A stretch of DNA of 8,446 nt from CAYREE01 sp964423225 (GTDB lineage Archaea > Altiarchaeota > Altiarchaeia > IMC4 > SCGC-AAA252-I15). Position 1 is the stretch's first letter; the number at the start of each line of letters is the position of its first letter. Where the stretch lies: positions 1 to 8,446 of the forward strand of contig CAYREE010000104.1 in the NCBI GenBank assembly GCA_964423225.1, written 5' to 3'. The notes below the pieces were generated by a model. The model worked only from the letters and a program-made list of their open reading frames with translations. It was not told the origin of the DNA and did no database searches. Position numbers and translations under genes: made by a program. Of this stretch, positions 1 to 4,640 are shown one piece after another.

Positions 1-370
1 CTATCTTAACCCCGACGTGCTTTGCATCATCCCACATGTTCAAAGCCACTATCACAGGTTTTCCGGATTCTATCAGCTCAAGGGTCAGATACATGTTCCT
101 CTCAAGGTTCGTGGAATCAATCACATTGATTATCAGATCACCATCAGATAACATATCAACTGCAATATCTTCAACCTTGTTCCGCGTATCAAGTGAATAT
201 GTTCCAGGAACATCAATGATGTCGACTTCTTTCCCATCATAAATGGTCTTGCCACTACAGTAGGAGACTGTTGTATTAGGATAATTCGAGCAGACTACGT
301 GTACGCCAGTAAGCCTTGAGAACAAAGCACTCTTACCGACATTGGGATTGCCCATCAAAAGTATTTTCAT
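1..370 (-). CDS. feoB: Ferrous iron transporter FeoB, N-terminal part (runs off the window)
   Basis: FeoB is the membrane protein for Fe(II) uptake, with a cytosolic GTPase domain followed by a channel-like membrane domain. Only the first 123 codons are present, all from the GTPase domain, because the frame runs off the left edge. The G1 loop GNPNVGKS is at residues 7-14, the G2 threonine region NYPNTTV at about 29-35, G3 DVPG at 53-56 and G4 NMWD at 111-114. The usual FeoB G2 text is NYPGTTV, so Asn replaces Gly here. The ATG at 370 overlaps the feoA stop codon (ATGA), which indicates a translationally coupled feoAB operon. The membrane domain cannot be judged from this window. Confidence 0.95.
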   Translation of the reverse strand, partial: MKILLMGNPNVGKSALFSRLTGVHVVCSNYPNTTVSYCSGKTIYDGKEVDIIDVPGTYSLDTRNKVEDIAVDMLSDGDLIINVIDSTNLERNMYLTLELIESGKPVIVALNMWDDAKHVGVKI

Positions 371-594
371 TCTACAATGATCTTTTTCGCCATTCCACGA
401 CCAATAGTGACTGTCGTGCGACCACTTTTTACCACAATCGGGCCATTAGCAGGCTCGACTGCTATTATCTTGATCCTGCTCCCCTCCTTTAATCCAATCG
501 TCCTTAGTTTAGACTGGAACTTTTCCCCGCCTACCAGTTCAAGAATCACTGATCCTTCATTAGTGATTAGATCTGATAATCGTTTTTTCTTCAT
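367..594 (-). CDS. feoA: FeoA family protein
   Basis: This 75-residue protein has the size and pattern of FeoA, a small cytosolic SH3-like protein that works with FeoB in ferrous iron uptake. The N-terminal RLSDL, the central LRTIGLKEGSRIKII (residues about 30-44) and the end GRGMAKKIIV fit the family, where a Gly-(Leu/Met/Ile)-x-x-Gly turn precedes a beta strand and GxxxA..I closes the fold. It follows the DtxR-like regulator on the same strand after a gap of about 100 bp full of regulator-like palindromes, and its stop overlaps the feoB start. No clear Shine-Dalgarno precedes the ATG. Iron-dependent repression is inferred from the context. Confidence 0.93.
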   Translation of the reverse strand: MKKKRLSDLITNEGSVILELVGGEKFQSKLRTIGLKEGSRIKIIAVEPANGPIVVKSGRTTVTIGRGMAKKIIVE

Positions 595-613
595 CGTTAT
601 TCTTTTTTATATA

Positions 614-627
614 TTAGGTTGGCTAAA
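614..627. promoter_or_regulatory. DtxR-like operator 1 before feoA
   Basis: TTAGGTTGGCTAAA resembles the DtxR/IdeR-type consensus half TTAGGTTAGCCTAA, with one base missing in the right arm. It lies directly upstream of a strong TATA-like run (606-613, minus strand TATATAAA). A bound repressor here could block TBP/TFB. Binding by the neighbouring regulator is inferred. Confidence 0.55.
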
Positions 628-654
628 TTTCCACTCCAAACAAAATTTTGATAA

Positions 655-669
655 TTTAGTTATACCTAA
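655..669. promoter_or_regulatory. DtxR-like operator 2 before feoA
   Basis: TTAGTTATACCTAA (656-669) is an imperfect inverted repeat whose complement, TTAGGTATAACTAA, shares TTAGGTAT with the palindrome at the regulator's own start codon. It is the middle of three similar sites in the gap between the regulator and feoA. Confidence 0.55.
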
Positions 670-674
670 TAATA

Positions 675-687
675 TTAGGCATATCTA
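675..687. promoter_or_regulatory. DtxR-like operator 3 before feoA
   Basis: TTAGGCATATCTA matches TTAGGCATACCTA of the site at the regulator's start codon at all but one base. It sits 5 bp from operator 2 and just downstream of the regulator's stop codon, so it can serve only the feoAB promoter. Confidence 0.55.
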
Positions 688-696
688 TATTTTTTA

Positions 697-1152
697 TTAA
701 CTTTTGCAATCACATCCATACACTCCAGTCTCGCAGAATTTCCTGAAATGATCCAGCCATTTAGGATGTATTGGAGCATTTTCCACGAACTCAACGAATT
801 TTGTGAGTTGTTCTATCGTCTCCGGACTCAATTGATGCTCCACCTTACATGCATCCTCCTCAGCAGTCCTATCATTGACCAATATTATTCCAAATAGCTT
901 CTTTAATGTATCATGACGTGTTTTAACCGATTTGGCAAGTCGTTCACCCTCCCGAGTTAATATAATTGGAGCATATCGTTCATGCTCAACGAGTTTTAAG
1001 GCGACAAGCTTGTGGATCATTTCAGTAACACTTGCTGGATTGACCCTCAACTCGCCTGCAATATCTTTAGTTCTAGCATATCCCTTACGTTCAATCAAGA
1101 CATATATTGCCTCGAGATAGTCCTCAACTGTTTGAGAATAATTTTTAGGCAT
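697..1152 (-). CDS. DtxR/MntR-family metal-dependent regulator, probably iron-responsive
   Basis: This 151-residue protein is a DtxR-family transcriptional repressor that binds DNA when loaded with a divalent metal. The N-terminal winged helix (about 5-70) contains VEDYLEAIY and the recognition-helix region VNPASVTEMI. A dimerisation and metal-binding helical domain follows. Predicted ligands, by alignment from memory with MntR and DtxR, are D11, E14, H80, and C102, E105, H106 in ACKVEH. A cysteine at the position where MntR has glutamate is typical of iron-sensing DtxR/IdeR rather than manganese sensors, and the feoAB neighbours agree. There is no SH3 domain, so it is the short form. The C-terminus has C140, C147 and C149 (FCETGVYGCDC), possibly an extra metal or redox site. 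A DtxR-like palindrome covers its start codon, suggesting autoregulation. Confidence 0.92.
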   Translation of the reverse strand: MPKNYSQTVEDYLEAIYVLIERKGYARTKDIAGELRVNPASVTEMIHKLVALKLVEHERYAPIILTREGERLAKSVKTRHDTLKKLFGIILVNDRTAEEDACKVEHQLSPETIEQLTKFVEFVENAPIHPKWLDHFRKFCETGVYGCDCKS

Positions 1153-1159
1153 ACCTAAA
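1144..1159. promoter_or_regulatory. Palindromic operator over the regulator's start codon
   Basis: On the minus strand the site reads TTTAGGTATGCCTAAA, an inverted repeat with 6-bp arms (TTTAGG/CCTAAA) whose centre holds the ATG start codon. It closely fits the DtxR-type TTAGGTnnGCCTAA pattern. If the transcript is leaderless, as the TATA position suggests, the site covers the transcription start and would repress by blocking polymerase. Confidence 0.7.
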
Positions 1160-1174
1160 TATATTATGTTTTTA

Positions 1175-1182
1175 CCTATAAA
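1175..1182 (-). promoter_or_regulatory. TATA-like box for the DtxR-family regulator gene
   Basis: Minus-strand TTTATAGG is centred about 27 bp before the ATG at 1152, the spacing expected for a leaderless archaeal transcript starting at the ATG. It abuts the ribD stop codon, so the iron module probably has its own promoter rather than relying on readthrough from the rib operon. Confidence 0.55.
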
Positions 1183-1473
1183 TCAGTGTTGTGGGTAAAC
1201 TGTCAACATCAAATCTTCCCCGATTGCTTCGACAGTATCTATCCTCATGTCCAACGCATCTGTAATCGAATCAATACCTTTTCCACCGAAAACTGCTGTA
1301 TCTCTCCCAGAAAAAATCTTTGGTGCAATAAATAAGATTATCTTGTCTATGAGATTGTCTTTGATGAATGAAGAGTTAACTTGACTTCCACCCTCCACTA
1401 GGACCGATGATATTCCTTCTTTCCCAAGTTTTGCCACTAGTTTCTCCAAGTCGACCTTTTCTTTACCTAACAC
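1183..1473 (-). pseudogene. ribD: RibD C-terminal fragment (end of the reductase domain)
   Basis: Ninety-six residues can be read from a GTG at 1473, in frame with the upstream part. They include the NADPH-site motif VLVEGGSQVNSSFI and the terminal IAPKIFSGRDTAVFGGKG typical of RibD reductases. The GTG is probably only a valine codon of the original gene: no good Shine-Dalgarno precedes it, and the fragment is too short to be a reductase alone. Confidence 0.75.
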
Positions 1474-1524
1474 CCATATCCTTGCCTTATCCTCAAGTTG
1501 ACAATGTTTCTTCTTGTCATGTTT

Positions 1525-2238
1525 TTAAGAAGTGATAATAATAACATTTTCATCTGCCAATACTTTTGCATCTAGAGATATGCTGAGCCTGCTGTCAATG
1601 ATTATCCGTAATGGATCCCGACCTCCCTCGATCCTACAGGTTAGACTTGGATCATCAGTGTTGACAGTGTTTATGCCCACAAGTATCGCATCATTTATAT
1701 TTCGTAGATGATGGGCTATCTCCCTAGATTCCTCTGAAGTAATCCATTTTGACTGTCCACTCCTTGTCGCGATCTTACCATCCAAAGTCATGCCAGATTT
1801 TAGAGTAATAAACGGCAGGCCAGTTGTAACTTGCTTAATGAATACTTCATTAACTTTTCGAACTTCTTCCTCGAGAATCCCTGATTCTACAGAAATCCCT
1901 GCTTCCTTCAAGATCTTTCCCCCAGAAACCTCAGGATTAGGATCATCTAAACCATATACTACTTTCTTTATCCCTGCATTAATTATCGCATCAGTACAAG
2001 GAGGTGTGCGTCCATGATGACTACACGGCTCTAGTGTAACATACATTATGGAATCTTTAGGATCCTTACAGTTTGACAATGCTTCTATCTCAGCATGAGG
2101 CATCCCCGCCTGTCGATGAAATCCTTCAGCAATAATCTTATCAGCCTTTACAATTACGGCACCAACATAGGGATTAGGAAATGGATTGCCATTTAATGAA
2201 ATCTCAAGCGCCCGTTGCATATAGTCTATCGCATCCAT
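1525..2238 (-). CDS. ribD: RibD N-terminal fragment: intact deaminase domain plus half of the reductase
   Basis: This is the part readable before the internal stop, 237 residues. The zinc-dependent cytidine-deaminase-like domain (about 1-140) is complete: H48 and E50 in PHAE, C72 in the PCSHHGRTPPC motif and C81 are the expected zinc ligands and proton shuttle. The reductase domain starts near residue 142 (LPFITLKSGMTLDGKIAT), with WITSEESR and VGINTVNTDDPSLT following, and is cut at VIIITS. The deaminase could still work from this fragment; the truncated reductase fold is likely unstable. Confidence 0.8.
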   Translation of the reverse strand: MDAIDYMQRALEISLNGNPFPNPYVGAVIVKADKIIAEGFHRQAGMPHAEIEALSNCKDPKDSIMYVTLEPCSHHGRTPPCTDAIINAGIKKVVYGLDDPNPEVSGGKILKEAGISVESGILEEEVRKVNEVFIKQVTTGLPFITLKSGMTLDGKIATRSGQSKWITSEESREIAHHLRNINDAILVGINTVNTDDPSLTCRIEGGRDPLRIIIDSRLSISLDAKVLADENVIIITS

Positions 2239-2239
2239 G

Positions 2240-2824
2240 TCAAATCAGATGGGATAATTTCTTCTTCTTTGTCCGAAGATATTGTCGGTTATGCTCATTA
2301 GGCTCAACTGGTATGGAGATCCTACCTTCAATCAGTATACCATTACCATTCAAACCCTTTAGTTTCCGGGTGTTATTAGTAAGCAATATAATCGTCTTAA
2401 TCCCCAAGTTAGTAAGTATTTCTGCAGCAACATCATATTCCCTCATATCATCAGGAAAACCAAGCTCCTCATTCGCTTCCACTGTATCAAGGCCGTTTTC
2501 CTGCAGGCAATAAGCATTGATCTTATTTACCAGGCCAATTCCTCGACCCTCCTGTCTTAGATATAAAACGACTCCAGAACCGTTTTCTTCAATATATTTT
2601 AATGACTTTGTGAGCTGTTGGCCACAATCACATTTTAATGAACCTAATAGATCACCGGTCGCGCATTCAGAATGTATTCTGACAGGTATCTTCTTCATGC
2701 CTTTTATCCTGCCTTTTATCACTGCTAGATGCTCTCTCCCGGTTTCGTCACGGTATGCCCGTACCCTAAAGGTGCCATATTTACTTGGGAGTCTTGCAGT
2801 CTCTGATATCTCGCTAATCATCAT
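2240..2824 (-). CDS. ribA: GTP cyclohydrolase II
   Basis: RibA opens GTP with loss of formate and pyrophosphate, the first step of the purine branch of riboflavin synthesis. The zinc motif is HSECATGDLLGSLKCDCGQQ at residues 51-70, with C54, C65 and C67 as ligands. YLRQEGRGIGL (88-98), Y105, D126/R128 in DDMREY and LTNNTRK (148-154) are the other conserved GTP-binding or catalytic stretches. The length (194) is that of a stand-alone RibA, and the DHBP synthase is a separate gene here. Many archaea use the unrelated GTP cyclohydrolase III (ArfA), so this bacterial-type enzyme is notable. The ATG at 2824 overlaps the ribH stop as ATGA; a second ATG follows at once at 2821. Confidence 0.95.
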   Translation of the reverse strand: MMISEISETARLPSKYGTFRVRAYRDETGREHLAVIKGRIKGMKKIPVRIHSECATGDLLGSLKCDCGQQLTKSLKYIEENGSGVVLYLRQEGRGIGLVNKINAYCLQENGLDTVEANEELGFPDDMREYDVAAEILTNLGIKTIILLTNNTRKLKGLNGNGILIEGRISIPVEPNEHNRQYLRTKKKKLSHLI

Positions 2825-3276
2825 CCAAGCTCTATTGGAGTCTTATGTGATTTTCCCAGTATCTTGCTTCGTTTAATCAATTTGACTGCGGATTCGACTG
2901 ATCGTCTAGCATACTCATCTATCCTTGATTGTCCCTGCGCCCTACTCATTCCAGGTCCTGATATTCCTAGGGAGACTGGTTTACCGTATTCTAGACCAAG
3001 GTCCATCATCTTTCTTGCTGCATGCTGTGCAACCACTTCATCATGTTCGGTATCTCCTTCAATAACTGCACCAAGGACTACAACTCCGTCAACATCGGTT
3101 TTTTCCAATAAGCTTTTTATCGCAAATGGTGTGTCGTATGCTCCAGGCACCTTGAATACATAGGGTACCTCAATATTCAGGAAGCTTGCATGGGCTTTAG
3201 CCCTCTCAAGCATCAGATGGGTTATGTCTGCATTGAATTCTCCGACAACAAAACCCAGTTTTATCTCATCACTCAT
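2821..3276 (-). CDS. ribH: 6,7-dimethyl-8-ribityllumazine synthase
   Basis: RibH condenses the ribitylamino-pyrimidinedione with 3,4-dihydroxy-2-butanone 4-phosphate to form lumazine, the substrate of riboflavin synthase. At 151 residues it has the normal length. Conserved stretches are GEFNADIT (12-19), the substrate-site VPGAYDTPFAI (43-53), and GAVIEGDTEHDEV (69-81) with the likely catalytic histidine H78. SLGISGPGMSRAQGQSRIDEY (102-122) fits archaeal RibH. The ATG overlaps the ribC stop by ATGA, and a strong GGAGGT Shine-Dalgarno lies 8 nt upstream, encoded in the last codons of ribC. Archaeal and bacterial RibH normally assemble into capsids or pentamers; this cannot be seen here. Confidence 0.95.
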   Translation of the reverse strand: MSDEIKLGFVVGEFNADITHLMLERAKAHASFLNIEVPYVFKVPGAYDTPFAIKSLLEKTDVDGVVVLGAVIEGDTEHDEVVAQHAARKMMDLGLEYGKPVSLGISGPGMSRAQGQSRIDEYARRSVESAVKLIKRSKILGKSHKTPIELG

Positions 3277-3758
3277 TTTCCACTACCTCCATTATTTACT
3301 GATCCTAGATCTGCCCTACCTTGTCGCATTCCCTTTCCAGCATTCTTTATGAATACTTCTGGTTTTATTGCAAGGTGTATGGCATTAATCGAATGTTTGT
3401 AAATCCTGTCTCTTGTTATGTCCAACAGGTCTTTATCATCCTTTGCCTCATCCATGTGGACGAAGACTTCTACTATATGCTTGTCTATCATCAATTGTGT
3501 CTGGATCAGACCCATCGATGCCTCATGTGCGCATTGTTTGTCGATATCTTCTGGACCTGGCATACCAAGAGCAAGACATATATCGCATTCTTTTTCCTGG
3601 ATTATCTTCTTGCATGCAACTGGCAGGTCTTTTACACCAGGTACAGTTCTTCTGAATATGATGGTTTCTGGATAATGGTCTCTGATATGGCTTACCGCCA
3701 TCTTTCCCATATCCACCCTAGAAAACGTAGTGTCAACAACCCCAATCCTACAATTCAT
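3273..3758 (-). CDS. ribC: Archaeal-type riboflavin synthase
   Basis: This enzyme dismutates two lumazine molecules into riboflavin and returns a pyrimidine to RibH. It belongs to the archaeal RibC family, which is related to lumazine synthase and not to bacterial RibE. The N-terminal RIGVVDTTFSRVDMG (4-18), RRTVPGVKDLPVA (36-48), LALGMPGPEDIDKQCAHEAS (62-81) and VFVHMDE (98-104) are family signatures. The chosen ATG at 3758 has GGGAG about 8 nt upstream and gives 161 residues; the upstream ATG at 3791 would add MVSSSSTGVNY, which lacks family support. The start overlaps the end of ribB by 11 nt. The C-terminal tail GRADLGSVNNGGSGK looks disordered, and its GGS codons double as the ribH Shine-Dalgarno. 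Confidence 0.93.
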   Translation of the reverse strand: MNCRIGVVDTTFSRVDMGKMAVSHIRDHYPETIIFRRTVPGVKDLPVACKKIIQEKECDICLALGMPGPEDIDKQCAHEASMGLIQTQLMIDKHIVEVFVHMDEAKDDKDLLDITRDRIYKHSINAIHLAIKPEVFIKNAGKGMRQGRADLGSVNNGGSGK

Positions 3759-4395
3759 ATAATTCACTCCCGTCGATGAGGACGAGACCATGTTCTTGTG
3801 CGTATTCCCTTGCTGCCTTAAGTGTCAGTGCCTTATGATCGTCACCCATCATCTCACACAGTACCATTGCAGGAGTGACACCTGCACGTTTTGCAAGCTC
3901 GATTGATAGTTCTGTATGTCCTTTTCTCTCAGATATGTCTTTGGCAATAAGCAGTGGGACATGTCCTGGAGAATAGAATTCGTCAGTATATGAATCTGAA
4001 TGTCCGTTCTCCATGACTCTAGAGAATTCTTTGATGGTAAGAGATCTATCATTGTCTGTTATCCCTGTGAAAGTGTCCTTGTGATTAATATGCAATGAGA
4101 ATGCTGGCCGGTCTCCATAAGGAGTCTTTTCAGGCACAAGTTTTGAAATGCATTTGTTACCAGAGCATTCAATTAGGTCTGTCATAAATGGCAGATTCAA
4201 TCTTTCAGCGGATTTACCCAAGATTGCTAGACATATTAGTCCACCACCATCCTTCCTCATCTGCCTGATCTTTCCAGGAGAAATATGACTCGCATTTACT
4301 ATCATGTCTATTTCGTTCTCGCGTTTGCCTCCATCATGCATTAAGACGATTTCTCCGCGTTTTACAGCCTCAATAGCCTTGACTAGTTCTGTCAT
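3748..4395 (-). CDS. ribB: 3,4-dihydroxy-2-butanone 4-phosphate synthase
   Basis: RibB converts ribulose 5-phosphate to DHBP, the four-carbon unit used by RibH. The 215 residues make a stand-alone enzyme with no RibA fusion. The magnesium and catalytic motif is D21-x3-RENEID (25-30). GGLICLA (51-57), HKDTFTGIT (105-113), DR at 116-117, SPGHVPLL (142-149), RKGHTELSIELAKRAG (157-172) and CE at 180-181 are all conserved. It is the first gene of the rib operon. No Shine-Dalgarno is visible, and a TATA-like run is centred about 28 bp before the ATG, so the transcript is probably leaderless. A 20-bp inverted repeat overlaps that promoter, consistent with repression by a riboflavin or FMN-level regulator. 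Confidence 0.96.
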   Translation of the reverse strand: MTELVKAIEAVKRGEIVLMHDGGKRENEIDMIVNASHISPGKIRQMRKDGGGLICLAILGKSAERLNLPFMTDLIECSGNKCISKLVPEKTPYGDRPAFSLHINHKDTFTGITDNDRSLTIKEFSRVMENGHSDSYTDEFYSPGHVPLLIAKDISERKGHTELSIELAKRAGVTPAMVLCEMMGDDHKALTLKAAREYAQEHGLVLIDGSELYEL

Positions 4396-4417
4396 ACAAC
4401 ATAAATATTACAATCAT

Positions 4418-4428
4418 CATTAAAAAAT
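4418..4428 (-). promoter_or_regulatory. TATA-like element for the rib operon
   Basis: Minus-strand ATTTTTTAATG is centred about 28 bp upstream of the ribB ATG, consistent with a leaderless archaeal promoter. Its upstream edge overlaps the inverted repeat at 4425-4444. Confidence 0.45.
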
Positions 4429-4444
4429 GAGTAGTTACTCATTT
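4425..4444. promoter_or_regulatory. 20-bp inverted-repeat operator between ribB and the sRNA gene
   Basis: AAATGAGTAGTTACTCATTT is a perfect inverted repeat with 9-bp arms around a GT centre. A further copy of its core half-site, TGAGTA, lies at 4446-4451. The site overlaps the upstream edge of the rib TATA-like element, so a bound dimer would block initiation. In many archaea riboflavin operons are controlled by RbkR, a regulator fused to CTP-dependent riboflavin kinase; that this is an RbkR site is inference from position only. Confidence 0.65.
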
Positions 4445-4458
4445 GTGAGTATTAGTTG

Positions 4459-4465
4459 TTTTTAT
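4459..4465 (+). promoter_or_regulatory. TATA-like box for the C/D box sRNA
   Basis: TTTTTAT is centred about 26 bp before the predicted sRNA 5' end near 4487, the standard archaeal TATA-to-start distance. The flanking sequence is AT-rich while the sRNA is GC-rich. Confidence 0.45.
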
Positions 4466-4486
4466 CTTGTAAACCCTAGTCTTTAT

Positions 4487-4546
4487 GTCCAGGTGATGAG
4501 AGCGCTCCACGCTGACAACTGATGAGAAGGGTAGCTACTGATGGAC
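4487..4546 (+). ncRNA. C/D box guide sRNA (2'-O-methylation guide)
   Basis: The boxes are in canonical order and spacing: C box GTGATGA (4493-4499), 12-nt guide, D' box CTGA (4512-4515), 3-nt spacer CAA, C' box cTGATGA (4519-4525), 12-nt guide, D box CTGA (4538-4541). GTCCA (4487-4491) and TGGAC (4542-4546) form the terminal stem next to the C/D kink-turn. The 60-nt size and equal 12-nt guides are typical of archaeal sRNAs, which bind L7Ae, Nop5 and fibrillarin to methylate the target base paired to the fifth guide position before D or D'. The D guide GAAGGGTAGCTA could pair with AGCUACCC of archaeal 23S rRNA just before GGGGAUAACAG (recalled, not checked). The D' guide GAGCGCTCCACG has no target I recognise. 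Confidence 0.88.
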
Positions 4547-4640
4547 TAACAGCTCGCTCCGTTAACACGCTGAGGCCGTCTTCGTCTCCTAGCGTCGACT
4601 CGACGACCTTATGAGCCATTGATAGAAATATAGTCAAGGT
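4547..4640. other. Non-coding GC-rich stretch between the sRNA and the methyltransferase gene
   Basis: No gene is seen. GC-rich sequence continues to about 4615 and contains a 5-bp hairpin CGTCG-ACT-CGACG (4593-4605). It also contains a partial repeat of the sRNA's first guide region: CGCTCC and CACGCTGA (4555-4573) echo CGCTCCACGCTGA (4503-4515). It may be a longer precursor, a degenerate second sRNA or the 3' region of the minus-strand gene. Confidence 0.4.

Larger units (their letters stand above)
1183..2238 (-). pseudogene. ribD: Bifunctional riboflavin deaminase-reductase RibD, interrupted by one in-frame TAA
   Basis: RibD carries out the deamination and the side-chain reduction between RibA and RibH in riboflavin synthesis. 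The whole locus is 352 codons including the final stop, the normal length for fused RibD. Codon 238 is TAA (1525-1527). The reading frame is identical on both sides: the 17 codons after the stop (1474-1524, K-H-D-K-K-K-H-C-Q-L-E-D-K-A-R-I-W) lead straight into the rest of the reductase. The break is about 95 residues into the reductase domain, after the substrate-loop region and before the conserved VEGG (281-284), so the reductase should be inactive unless the stop is bypassed. It may be a recent mutation, a sequencing error, or tolerated because a separate reductase exists elsewhere. ribD starts 1 nt after the ribA stop. Confidence 0.85.

Noticed and set aside
606..613. TATATAAA as the feoA TATA box
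   Set aside because: Its centre is only about 15 bp before the feoA ATG, so a start 25-27 bp downstream would fall inside the gene; it is noted but not annotated as the promoter.
1525..1527. Programmed recoding of the ribD stop
   Set aside because: The codon is TAA, not the TAG used for pyrrolysine or TGA used for selenocysteine, and no downstream recoding structure is apparent. Mutation or sequencing error is simpler.
3321..3779. A 152-residue plus-strand open frame, and several others opposite the rib genes
   Set aside because: They lie antisense to well-conserved rib genes, have no family similarity or start signals, and are typical shadows of the minus-strand coding frames.
3759..3791. 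Upstream ATG start for ribC at 3791
   Set aside because: The added residues MVSSSSTGVNY do not fit the family, and a good Shine-Dalgarno precedes the ATG at 3758.
4396..4490. Possible FMN riboswitch before ribB
   Set aside because: The likely leader is essentially absent (leaderless promoter), and the conserved FMN aptamer segments are not seen; an operator explains control better.
4538..4573. Second complete C/D box sRNA
   Set aside because: The C-like box is CTGATGG and already part of the first sRNA, the distance to the next CTGA is about 25 nt, and no D' or C' pair is present.
4593..4605. Hairpin CGTCG-ACT-CGACG as an intrinsic terminator
   Set aside because: It is short and not followed by a T-run on either strand.
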